Shown piece after piece: positions 21,338-31,340 of a stretch of DNA of 35,240 nucleotides. Every line of letters begins with the position of its first letter. Position 1 is the stretch's first letter. The position numbers and the translations under genes were made by a program. The stretch comes from Hypholoma sublateritium FD-334 SS-4 (lineage: Eukaryota; Basidiomycota; Agaricomycetes; Agaricales; Strophariaceae): contig KN817696.1 in the NCBI GenBank assembly GCA_000827495.1, positions 19,137-54,376 of the forward strand. The letters are read 5' to 3'. Below the pieces are notes generated by a model, which was not told the DNA's origin, searched no databases, and saw only the letters and a list, made by a program, of their open reading frames with translations.

Positions 21338-23454
21338 GATAGATTGAAGGTATGTCCCAGTCTTGTGTCGCATCATCCCACTCTTTCCTCTAACTTTGAG
21401 ATGATCACCATTAGCTCCTTTTCTGACCAGTGTGCCATTGACTCAGACGCCTCCGACATTGTATTCTACTATGACCCAGACGATCTGAATCCGCTACCTT
21501 GCATCGCGCAATCTGGAAATCCGGCTGCAACAACATCTTCTTTCGAGCCCGCAACTCGGGAACGTAAGTTTGACTATGTATATTGCCTTGTGTGACATGC
21601 TTATAATCAAGATCCCTGTAGGACATGTCTTAGGACGTAGTTTTCACAAAAAAAGACACATCAGGACTACTAGAAGGGATCCAAGCTCAGAAGCTCGATG
21701 ACGACGGACTTCCTGTCAAGAAACGGAGGAAACAGATGGATCGAGTTCCTGCATCGGAGTCCGTTAGGCCAGTCCATTAGGCTAGTGCATTCTCCTACGC
21801 GGCCATTAGTAGTGGAAAGTACTGATGACGACGATGATGACTACGAAGATCCGGATGGAAAAAGCTGCTCCAGCTCTGCATGGGACTCCGAGGAGGATCA
21901 GATGCTAGTCATCAGCAATTCAGAGGTACATGCCATCAGTTATAACTTTTATTGGCTTTCTTTGTTCTAAAGTGTGTATACTATAGATTGCAGCTGCCCT
22001 TCCGTCGGAGGCCCTTCCTTTAACTACAGCTGGGGACACCAAACATTGGCGTGTAACATCCAAGAAGCTCAAGCTGAAATCAACTCTTCGTAGTCCTGCC
22101 GCGGTAAATAAATCCCATGATGCCACTGCGCCGAGCTCTCCAACTCTGCGCCCTCTATCTTCTTGATCGGTGGGAAAATCGTTGCTCAGCAGCCTTGCTC
22201 CTTCGGTGGTGTGATTTTCCTGTTGATCATCCAGTTATATACTAATACATTATCTAGATGGATAAAAAGAAGAATTGCATATATCTATTCTTTGAGCTAC
22301 GCGAGTATGATGATTATGGCATATTGGCACCCGATGCTAATTATTCTAAGTGTTGGCATGGTGCACGCCAGACTTTCAAGCTTTCAAAGACGACGAAAGC
22401 GAGCTTGAAAAGTAAGCCCTTTTCTCCAATCTATATCATTCACTCAAGTGATCTTTTAGATATGATTAATCACCTCAAATCCAAATTCCCAGAGATGTAC
22501 CAGCTCTATGAGTCCTTCCAAAACCGTGACACCCTTCCTACACCATTTGAAGTGAAAATAGCCCTGGCATCGAAAGACATCACTACAGATCAAATAAATG
22601 ACCATTTGAAGACCCTCAAGATATCCGCGTCGTCGGGAACTATCCAGGGTGCCTTTGACCGGCAAACTGCTGTACGTGAATATCTTGACTACATTAACAT
22701 CTTGTTTTAATGATTATACAGCTGAGTTTGAGCGCATCCTCGCCAAGTGGATTGTAGCATGTGATCAACCATTTAACCATGTCGAGCATCCCGCTTTCTG
22801 TGTCCTTCTGAATTATACTCATCTTCACGCCCGGAAACCGCTCTCAATCCCTGGCTGTTCAACAGTTCGCACACACATTATGAAGCTTGGGGAGGACTCG
22901 ATTGATTCAATGCGAACCATGTTCAAGGTTTGGTCTTTTTTTTGATATCTTATTAATTGCGTACTGATCTCTCATCACAGAGGAGGTGGTTATTGACTTC
23001 AAAGAGCTCATTGGTGAGTATAGCGGCGAAAATATGGCTGAAGTTGTATGGGCAACTATGAAGCTATACGACCTTGAAGACAACTTGAAGGTTAGAGTAC
23101 ATTATTTCACTGTTGCTATGGGTAAATAACTAAAGTTCTATAGCAGGTGTTCGAGTTTGTCATGGATAACAAAACAAATAATGATACTATGATCCGTGCT
23201 ATAGATTCAGAATGTCGATGCCATCTTGCAGGCATTCCTTTTTTGGCACACAATGCTCGAGGGTGCTGCATGCCATATACCATTCACCTTGCTGCTATAC
23301 TTGTGAGTTACGAATCTATCTGGTTTCTCAATCATTCTGCCTTGTACCTTGCACTTTGGATGCTCCTGCAAGAAGCGAAGGCAATATCTTTAACTGACGC
23401 ACACGAGGCACTTTTGAACCGCGGCATGCCCTGGACTCGCTCGGACTTGACTTG
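21338..23454 (+). mobile_element. hAT-family transposase gene, degenerate and internally deleted
   Basis: hAT transposases cut and paste DNA with an RNase H-like DDE domain. Coding pieces in order: SDASDIVFYYDPDDLNPLPC (about 21450), LEGIQAQKLDDDGLPVKKRR, PLVVESTDDDDDDYEDPDGK, MDKKKNCIYLFFELREYDDY (22258), KCWHGARQTFKLSKTTKASL, MINHLKSKFPEMYQLYESF, DITTDQINDHLKTLKISASS, then FERILAKWIVACDQPFNHVE and KPLSIPGCSTVRTHIMKLGE (about 22730-22930), and after an intron EEVVIDFKELIGEYSGENMA, DNKTNNDTMIRAIDSECRCH and the CMPYTIHLAAI block (about 23265-23300). The usual segment between IMKLGE...MFK and EEVVIDF, which holds the first catalytic Asp (SLDAWTS-type), is missing, as is everything after IHLAAI, including the C-terminal dimerisation domain. 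A 13-base tandem duplication at 21766-21791 and a splice-phase mismatch near 22672-22721 also break the frame. Confidence 0.87.
21766..21791. repeat. 13-base tandem duplication in the hAT gene
   Basis: AGGCCAGTCCATT (21766-21778) is followed directly by AGGCTAGTGCATT (21779-21791), with two differences. Removing one unit links ASESVRPVH to SPTRPLVVES in one frame. It is the same kind and the same length of lesion as the duplication in the CDC27 copy. Confidence 0.75.
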
Positions 23455-23493
23455 AAAGTTGAACTTGCACTTGTCCCGCCGCCGTCTCTTCCC

Positions 23494-23943
23494 ATGGCTG
23501 ACCGCACCGTAGTCTCCTACGACGACATAACCCTCCCATACGACGACGCCGAGAACGCACCCCCCGCCTCGAAACCCGCCGCCCAGCCGCCCGCAAAGAA
23601 GCGGAACAAGAACAACCAGAAGGCGAAGCACTGGGACGCCGCCGGGGGCGTGAGAAGCGCGTCGGCGGCGAACTCGCAGCGCGCTGCGTTTCTCAGCCGC
23701 CAGAGTGGGCCGAGTGCGGCGCAGCGCCAAGACGCATATGCACAGGGCGGCGAGGAGGGTGAGGGCACGGGCGAGGGTGAGTACGAGGACGCGGACGCGG
23801 AGAGCCGCGACCTGACGCACGAGGAGATCTGGGACGACTCGGCNCTCGTCGACGCGTGGGAGGCGGCGATGGAGGAGTACAAGGCGTACCACGGCGGAGC
23901 GGCGGCGTGGAAGCAGGAGCCGGTGAAGAAGTCGCCTTTGTGA
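23494..23943 (+). CDS. SMN-like (survival motor neuron) protein, short, lacking the C-terminal YG box
   Basis: SMN with Gemin2 assembles Sm cores on spliceosomal snRNAs. ATG 23494-23496 gives MADRTVVSYDDITLPYDDAE, a basic KKRNKNNQKAKHW stretch, an acidic EEGEGTGEGEYEDADAE stretch and the Gemin2-binding-type motif THEEIWDDSALVDAWEAAME followed by EYKAYHGG and EPVKKSPL, with TGA 23941-23943. The relatives I know continue KKSPLWYN, so the stop sits exactly where Trp is expected (TGG to TGA). Alternatively the bases GTGAGC at 23940 are an intron donor, the acceptor being CTATCAG near 24016, giving an in-frame extension of about 37 residues to TGA 24126-24128 that still lacks the YG oligomerisation box. 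The gene is strikingly GC-rich next to AT-rich neighbours on both sides. The Ala codon at 23842-23844 holds an ambiguous base. The start is firm because upstream sequence belongs to the hAT remnant. Confidence 0.62.
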   Translation: MADRTVVSYDDITLPYDDAENAPPASKPAAQPPAKKRNKNNQKAKHWDAAGGVRSASAANSQRAAFLSRQSGPSAAQRQDAYAQGGEEGEGTGEGEYEDADAESRDLTHEEIWDDSXLVDAWEAAMEEYKAYHGGAAAWKQEPVKKSPL

Positions 23944-24555
23944 GCTGTTTTTCCTCCGAAATGGGCATGGGCAGCTGACCGTGCCCTCGATCTTGGTTTT
24001 TGTATTGCTCTATCAGGATGCAAGTCATGGAGCTTGAAGTTGACTACGCTGATGATGCGGACTTCCTGGAAGGTTCTGAGCGCTCAAAATCTGCCCTCCA
24101 CAACCATTTCATGCACTTCTATGCTTGATCAGAACGATCGGCCTCTGTAGCCATGTTATCCACATCCATATCTGCGGTGGAGGATAGTACACCTTATATT
24201 TACTTTGCTACTGCTTCAAGTTTGAATTTTCTCTATCACTACTATCTCATAGCCACATTTTATGCCATGGACTGTAGTATACTACTACAGACAATTTATC
24301 CAGCTTATTTTATCAAGTACCAACATCTTGAAGATTGCTTTGGTGGATTTGTATTTGGCTGTAAAGCGAGAGATGTCGTGAAGTTTGACATTCTGATTTT
24401 ACCGGCCTGCGGCCCGGGTAAAGCCTCCTTCGTTTCAAGTTGTCATCGACATGGTTCATCACTTCCCCCAAGTATAAGTCGGTAGGCTTATAACTCTTTG
24501 CACTCTTTTTATGCGCTGCTTTGCTCCAGTCCTTTTCTATCTTACTTTTCTATAT

Positions 24556-27500
24556 ATGGCTCATGTCTGCAGTGCTTGCGAGAGCCAATATGGAACTGCC
24601 CGAGGCTTGGAGTTTCACCAGAAGAACTGTGAAAGCTTTCTTGATATAGACACATCATCCAACACAATTCTCAATGCATTTGAATTATATGAGAAGAAGC
24701 AATCACGGAAGAAACGCAAATGGGAAACAACTTCACAGATAGCAACTGCTACAGAGGTACGTAGTATTTTTAGTTAACGCAGAAGATTTAGATTGTAACT
24801 AATGTGCTTTTAGACTATTGTAGATGCTGTCGTACTTCAGCCTTCTCCTACATTGCATGAGCCACAGGAAATTCCTCAGTTGCCTGTACCGCCAGTCATT
24901 GAACTAAGTGCAGCTGGTCGAATTGTTCGAAAGAAGCGCTTGACATGGAAGTTGCTGCAACAGCTTCCTGCTGCGCCTACACCCCTGCCCGAAGCACCTT
25001 TGGCAATGGAAATAGATCACGACAGCGTACCTCCTTCTATTCAAACAGTTGTTTTGGAGACAATCACTACAACCTGCAACTCCTTCGGGTTGTACCGTCA
25101 GTATCCCAATAATCCAACACACAACCCGGATGATACCATTGGCTTGCAAGACCTGGCCGATGGTACCGCCCCCAAGGCTATCAATGAAACTCAACCTTCC
25201 AGCATTTCTCGTCTTTCAGTTATTCCAGATGATTGTACTTCAATTGCCCAGTCATATTTTCCCTTCCGCAATTCTACAATATTCGGTCTAATGAATTGGA
25301 TGTGGACTGGATCAGCAATGAAATCCATTTGCGAGATGAAAAATCTAATCGATTTCCTCAAGTCAGATAAGTTCAAGAAAGAAGATCTTGACAACTTTGA
25401 CATTCGTTCGGAGACTTCGAAATTTGACAAGTACCTGGATAATCCCTCAGCCTTTCATTCAAAGCAAAGTCCTCAACCCAAAGCCTCATCTCCAAAGGAT
25501 GGCTGGCATGAGTCAGAAGTACGAATTTTAGTCCCAGATCTAAAGCCCCACAAGAAAGAGGACGTCCCGACATTTACCGTACCAGGCTTACTCCACCGCT
25601 CCATTGTCGAAATTATCAAGGCTACATTCTCTGATCCTGCTAGTCGATTCTTTCACTACACCCCATTCAAGAGTTTCTGGCGATCAAATATTGAAGGATC
25701 CCAATCAGAACAGGGGCAAAGGATTTACGACGAGCTTTATACATGTGATGCAATGTTCAGTGCTCATGAGGAGTTGCAAAAACAGCCTAGCGAGCCAGGT
25801 TGTACCCTTGAAAGGGTTGTTGTAGGCATGATGCTCTGGTCTGATTCCACCCACCTTGCAAGTTTTGGGACAGCGTCTCTCTGGCCGATATACCTTTATT
25901 TTGGTAACCAGTCTAAATATCTTCGGGGAAAACCAAAAGCAGGTGCATGTCACCATTTGGCATACCTCCCAAAGGTGTGTACTCCTTTATTCAACTCTGA
26001 GATTTATGGCCCATCTAATATACAAAACTTAGTTGCCTTCGAATTTCTGGGATTTTTACTTCGCTCTCACAGGTGATGGGCCCCCTGAAGAAGTTTTGAC
26101 ACACTGCAGACGAGAGTTGATGCATGCAGTATGGGCTTTGCTACTTGACACAGAATTCATGCATGCCTATGAACATGGTATTGTGATTGAATGTCCAGAT
26201 GGTGTATTTCGTCGCTTTTATCCGAGGATTTTCACATATTCCGCCGATTATCCAGAAAAGTGCGTAATTTTCTTGTCTTCCAGGCCAATTCTTATATTAT
26301 TTTGATATGTAGGATATTACTAGCAACAATACGAAACTTTGGACTTTGTCCTTGTCCCCGATGCCTCATTTCCAAAGATAAAATCCCAGATGTTGGGAAG
26401 GTGTACGATGATCATAGAAGAAATACTACCAGTCGAATCGATAGCACAGCTCGGAACTTTGATATCAATACTGCCCGAAGATTTATCTATGAAAATGGAG
26501 AGGGTGTCAAATCCGCAGCTGTAGAACGAGTTTTACGTGACAAATCTTTTGTACCAACAACTGTACGTCTCTTCTTTCAACCAACTTGGCATTTGGTCTG
26601 ATGATTCATGATAGAATGCATTTTCTTCACTTTTGCACTTTGGATTCAATCTTTTCCAAATGCTTGTACCTGACTTCATGCATGAGTTTGAATTAGGTGT
26701 ATGGAAAGCTCTTTTCACTCATCTTGTCCGTATCATTGTTTCTGAAGGAAAGATTCAAGAGTTCAACAAAAGATACCGACAAATCCCTACTTTTGGTCGC
26801 TCAACAATTCGCAAGTTCTCTCAAAATGCATCGGGTATGAAAAAATTGGCTGCTCGTAACTATGAAGATCTTTTGCAGGTCAGTTCCTCTGCTGTTTGGA
26901 TTACATTGCCACCTCTCACTTTACATGCTTTTAGTGTGCTATTCCTGTTTTCGATGGTCTGCTTGACCCTGAACATGATAAAGCCATATTGTCTCTTCTT
27001 TTTACTATCGCTGAATGGCATGCGCTTGGCAAACTCAGAATGCATACCGACTTGACTCTTGGATGGCTTCACGAATGCACAGGGAATCTTGGAACGCAAT
27101 TAAGACGATTCCAAAGCTATACTTGCAGCTTCTTTGATACTCGAGAACTTCCAAGTGAGGAAGCCGCCCGCAGACAAAAAGCAAAAAAAACTCCCTCTTC
27201 CTCTAGAAAAGGGAAAATCCCAACCAGAAAAACAAACCAGGATCCTCCATCTATCATCGGCCCAGAGTTGAAAACCCCAAAAGCGCCTCCAAAGAAAAAA
27301 CTTTTCAACTTAATTATGATTAAACTTCATTCACTTGGCGACTATGTGAACACTATTAAGCTATTTGGGACTTCCGACTCGTATTCAACACAACCTGTGA
27401 GTTTTTTATATGACATCTGATATGCAATAATATTCATTTTGCACTACCAGGGGGAACTAGAACATCGACGAGTCAAGAAATACTATGCACGTACGAACAA

Positions 27501-29046
27501 GAATTGTGCTACAAGACAGATAACACGTCTAGAACGACGAGAACACATTTTGCTTAGTCGGACCCAGTCAACAATTGGTCAAGAAAAACAAACAGGCTTC
27601 AGTATTGAAAGAGCTGGATCAAAACGAAGAAAGGTCAAAGTGAAAGTGTCCCCTACGATGGGTTTTGTGCAGTCAGAATCTCTGCCTTACACACCTCCGG
27701 AATACCACCACCATATATCAACATCTCGTAACTTTCCTCTTCATATCCAGAATTTGCTTGATTCCACAACAGATGATGATCCCGCAATCAAGGTACCACT
27801 TGCTGTCTCCTCAAATGGCCTAATATTTCAAGCTGCTGATAATATGAATTGTTTATGTAGGATTTTTACCCAAGGCTGCAAGAGCACCTTCTAGCCCGTA
27901 TTCTGCATCCAACTTGGTCTGGAGACGGCAATGAATACTCTGATGAGGAGCGCAGCAAGGTCTTTTTTATCAATGAGCGGCTTTATCGACACAAAGTGAT
28001 GAGAATCAATTACACAACTTATGATGTTCGTCTAGGACAAGATTCCGTCAATGCTCGTAATCATGCAGACATCATGGTCTTGTCGAGCAGTGACAAGGAT
28101 CATCCGTTTGAGTATGGGCGCATCATATCTATCTTTCATGTCGACGTTGTAATCAAGTTGGATAAAGCTGTGGTTTCTCCAACTCCAGTGTCGAAAGAGG
28201 TCCTGTGGGTACGTTGGTACAAACGAGACTCTTCCTATGATGCAGGCTTCAAGAAAAAGAGACTCCATCGACTTCAATTTTTTCCTTGCAATGATCCAGC
28301 TGCTTTTGGTTTCCTTGATCCAGATGAAGTTATCCGTGCCGTCCATCTCATACCTGCTTTTCGATTCGGAAAGACAAGCAATCTCTTCTCAGAGGAGTCC
28401 TTGGGACGAGCTCCAGGAGAATTTGAGGACTGGAAGTACTTCTATGTCAATATGTGAGCATTCATTTGGTGGCATCGATACTAGCACTGGTACTCACATA
28501 CTTTACAGCTTTGTAGATCGGGATATGTATATGCGATTTGCAGGTGGAGGAATTGGACATTACAAACTCGATCTCAGTGATGCTCGTGCATCTGAACAAC
28601 CTTTGAGCAACCCAGCAGAAGAGGAAGGCAACAACGGTGAGGAGGAGGAGACAGGCAACAATGGCGAGGAGGAAACAGGCAACAGTGGTGAGCAGGAGGC
28701 AGGCAGGAACGGCGAGCAGGAAACAGGCAACAGCGGCGAGCAGGAAATAGGCAACGGCGAGCAGGAAGCAGGCAACAATGGCGAGCAGGAAGCAGGCAAC
28801 AGCGGCGAGGAGGAGGCAGGCAAGAACGTTGAGCAGGAAACAGGCAAGAACGGCGAGCAGGAGGCAGGCAACGACAGTGAGGAGGAGGAAAGCAATGACA
28901 GTGGAGAAGACAACAGCGATGATGAAGAAAGCGAAGCTGACAGGGAATCTGCAGGAGAGGAGATTGACAATGATGAACTTGGCGCAGAAGATGGTGAAGG
29001 TGGTTTTGAAGACCAGGAGGATGACGAGGGTTATGCACCACTTTAA
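24556..29046 (+). CDS. Plavaka-type (CACTA-like) transposase, intact, 1345 aa
   Basis: Plavaka is a DNA transposon group common in agaricomycetes. Nine exons: 24556-24756, 24814-25974, 26033-26259, 26313-26562, 26615-26878, 26935-27396, 27451-27792, 27861-28453, 28509-29046. All introns are GT...AG, 52-68 bases, and the coding total is 4038 bases, exactly 1346 codons with the stop and no lesion. The N-terminus has a zinc-finger pattern CSACESQYGTARGLEFHQKN followed by C. The central transposase region has MMLWSDSTHLASFGTASLWP (likely first catalytic Asp), YFGNQSKYLRGKPKAGACHH, CPCPRCLISKDKIPDVGK, MLVPDFMHEFELGVWKALFT (likely second catalytic region) and ELEHRRVKKYYARTNKNCAT. The C-terminus holds VLWVRWYKRD and a long Gly/Asn/Glu/Gln repeat tail. 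ATG 24511 is an alternative start in frame, but it adds a hydrophobic stretch. Terminal inverted repeats were not located by eye. Confidence 0.93.
28627..28890 (+). repeat. 24-base minisatellite in the transposase C-terminus
   Basis: About eleven units of 24 bases encode variants of AGNNGEQE (AGRNGEQE, TGNSGEQE, AGNSGEEE, TGKNGEQE and so on), with one 21-base unit (IGNGEQE). Every unit keeps the frame. The tail continues as plain acidic sequence to the stop. Such arrays usually vary in unit number between copies. Confidence 0.88.
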
Positions 29047-29314
29047 TGCTCCTTAATTATTATTTGGACACCGTGCCATAAACTGTCGACTTAAAAATAT
29101 CTATACAGGCAATTTGCAGGCGATCCTAAATCTCAAATACATTAATGAATAACTGACCGTTTCAAACTTTCAATCAGCTTTTAATTAACATTTCATATAC
29201 ATGCAGTGGCAAATACATGGTTATGAACTTTATCGAGCATTATTTGAATCTCCCAATGTAGCCAAACATTGCTGCTGGAAGCCTCCGTGATGAATTTTGG
29301 CGTTGCATAACCTT

Positions 29315-29560
29315 GTCTACCAATACATCGCTTCAACCATAATTTCATCATTGAAACTTCTTAAATTCTTGACGCCTTGGAGTTTGTTTGGAATCTGGTC
29401 TGTCCACATTTCAAAAATGAACTTATAACTATCCAAACCTCTGGCCAGAAGTCCCAGGATTCCGATAAATCGGCCTCAAGTTTAGGCTGCTATTTTCGTT
29501 CCGAGTCAATGTGCCAGGCCCAGTGAGGCTGTAACAGCCTGAGAGCCACACCGCTGCGGG
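29315..29560 (+). repeat. upstream flank duplicated at 33100-33330
   Basis: Shared words in the same order include CCAATACATCGCTT, GTTTGGAATCTGGTCTGTC, GGCCAGAAGTCCCAGGA, AGGCTGCTATTTTCG and GAGGCTGTAA. Together with the following coding sequence this shows that the duplicated unit includes about 300 bases upstream of the coiled-coil genes. The part 29047-29314 holds no recognised gene. Confidence 0.75.
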
Positions 29561-29611
29561 TTCTTATTGATCTTTCCAGTCTTGCTACGTTACTGAAGTT
29601 TGGACTTTCCA

Positions 29612-30880
29612 ATGGCCCAGCCACAATCCCATACACATGGACGCAAGAAATCTAAACACTCGAGGTGTGGACCAGCTACAGTGAAGACCCACAGTGCCCC
29701 ATCCGCTGGTTCTATGCACACACAGCCGTCGATTTCCACCTCACAGCTAGGCCAGGCATAATATGGCTTTGGCATCCTCCAACCTCCACCTAGCTCCCCA
29801 CTATCTGGCGTCCCAACTTCTCAGTCATATGGACGCCAAGGCGCACGCTCCGCACAAAGGGACTCTTCCCCACATAAGCTGCTTCCCGAGGATATGGACA
29901 AAGATACTTTGGTATGTTCCTCTTCCAAATCTCAATTTAAACGCAGTTGACAGACTGAAAATGCTATATAGATTGCAAAGCTACATCTAGTCAATCAGCA
30001 AAAGTCCTTCCAAGCGATTGAAATAGGAAGACAACACAAAACTATTTGGCGACAAATGAGCCAAATAGGTTTCCAGGCAGCTAAGCTGTCGACCCAAGAC
30101 CTCCAATTCCAGGAGTTGCACAATAGCATCAATGAGATGCGACAGACCATTGTGATGAACAAGGCCGCCTCAAACACTCAGCATTGGGTGAGCAGAAGGT
30201 CCACGCGAAATCAATTGTCTGATCAAAAGGAGAGCTACACTAACGAGATATCAAATCTTCAAAAGGAGTACATGGGCCTTCAGGCCAAAATAACCAAGTT
30301 GAAAGCGACACATGAACAGCAGACAGCCCTCTCTGTAACCAAAAGACCAAAAGCAAGGAGGTCGACGATGAATACAAGAACACCATAGGCACGTTGTTAC
30401 ATCGGCTCCAGGCCGCCGAGGATGATCTGCGCAACGTGGAGCTGTATTCCCTGAGCAAAGTAAATTTCTTTCTTTCTTTTTGTGGTCAGTATTGCTGAGC
30501 CAAAGTTATAGGATCCTGTTTGTCTGTTACGAATAAATTTTCAGGCTGTTATCGACCGTTCACATGAGATTTTGTTCATTGCTGCAACTGGACTTGTCCC
30601 AGATAAACACCTTCATAACGTCAAAAATTGGGTTGCCACTTCTTTAAATCCCATCACTTACAAAAAGCCACCTGTACCCGACATTCGCACATGGGAGCAG
30701 CAAGCCGCTGATAGGGCTATTTTAGACGATCAATGGTTCAAAGTTTGTCAGGGTCTTCTCTCCTCCAAAGACACCTTGTTGCCTGAATACCAGGAGCTCA
30801 TTCGATCAGGCACTTTACGGTTTTTAATGCAGAGCTGCAACGACCTCCGCAATCAAGCAAATGTGAAGAAGTTCGAAGCG
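29612..30880 (+). pseudogene. coiled-coil protein family, copy A, broken
   Basis: Paralogue of the gene at 33443-34825 with the same three-exon layout: exon 1 29612-29911, exon 2 29972-30459, exon 3 from 30512. Exon 1 starts MAQPQSHTHGRKKSKHSRC, parallel to copy B (MTNKRSRNYGRKN), and reads PPPSSPLSGVPTSQSYGRQG later on. Exon 2 encodes a coiled coil (QELHNSINEMRQTIV, NEISNLQKEYMGLQAKITKL). Exon 3 gives AVIDRSHEILFIAATGLVPD, VKNWVATSLNPITYKKP and LIRSGTLRFLMQSCNDLRNQ. Lesions: TAA at 29759-29761 in exon 1 and a one-base frameshift near 30345, after which EVDDEYKNTIGTLLHRLQAA continues in the other frame. Homology to copy B ends at about 30880, where GC-rich unrelated sequence begins. The family itself is unrecognised. 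Confidence 0.78.
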
Positions 30881-31340
30881 CTTGGGGGGATTGATGGGAG
30901 CTACGCCCACATTCCAAAGAAGGTGTGGGAGGTCGGACGCGGCAGGCTGGTGACGAAGGTGCGGTCATGGAAGTACCTACAGTGAGGATGTGTTACTCAT
31001 CTACAGCTCATCAGCTCCTCAACCACAACTTGAAGGGCTCCTCCTTGCGATGATGAAGGACAAATTGGCATCAATCAAGGCAGCCCGAGAGGACGACGAG
31101 GGGAGCGGGGTGGGCGACGGCGATGCGGACGACGAAAAGCATGCGTGGCAGAAGAAGCAGCAGGCGATGTACGACAGCGACAACTCAGACGAGGAGGAGG
31201 AGGTTGGCGTTTGACCACACGGCGCTGACGACGAATCGGCCGCCGGTATGGCGGTGAAAAGGCCAAAGCGGAAGCTTCAAGGCACAGGTCGAATCGGTGT
31301 CGTTGACGTTCCAGAAACACATGTGGCACTGCGTTGCATT
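30881..31340 (+). pseudogene. GC-rich fragment of another gene joined to copy A, unidentified
   Basis: The frame of copy A continues into GSYAHIPKKVWEVGRGRLVT and KVRSWKYL; a possible intron (GTGAGG...CTACAG, about 30984-31003) leads to APQPQLEGLLLAMMKDKLAS, EKHAWQKKQQAMYDSDNSDE and a stop at 31212-31214. A shifted frame beyond the stop reads DHTALTTNRPPVWR and FKAQVESVSLTFQKHMWH. GC content and codon use differ clearly from copy A. It looks like the acidic C-terminal region of a conserved nuclear protein, but I cannot name it. Confidence 0.4.

Noticed and set aside
23332..24028. Several long minus-strand open frames of Arg/Ala/Pro-rich composition
   Set aside because: GC-rich shadow frames of the SMN-like gene; the plus frame has the conserved motif and a good start.
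28560..29041. Long Ser/Leu/Cys/Pro-rich open frames antisense to the Plavaka tail
   Set aside because: They are the complement of the 24-base coding minisatellite, which keeps several frames open; they have no start, domain or splice structure.
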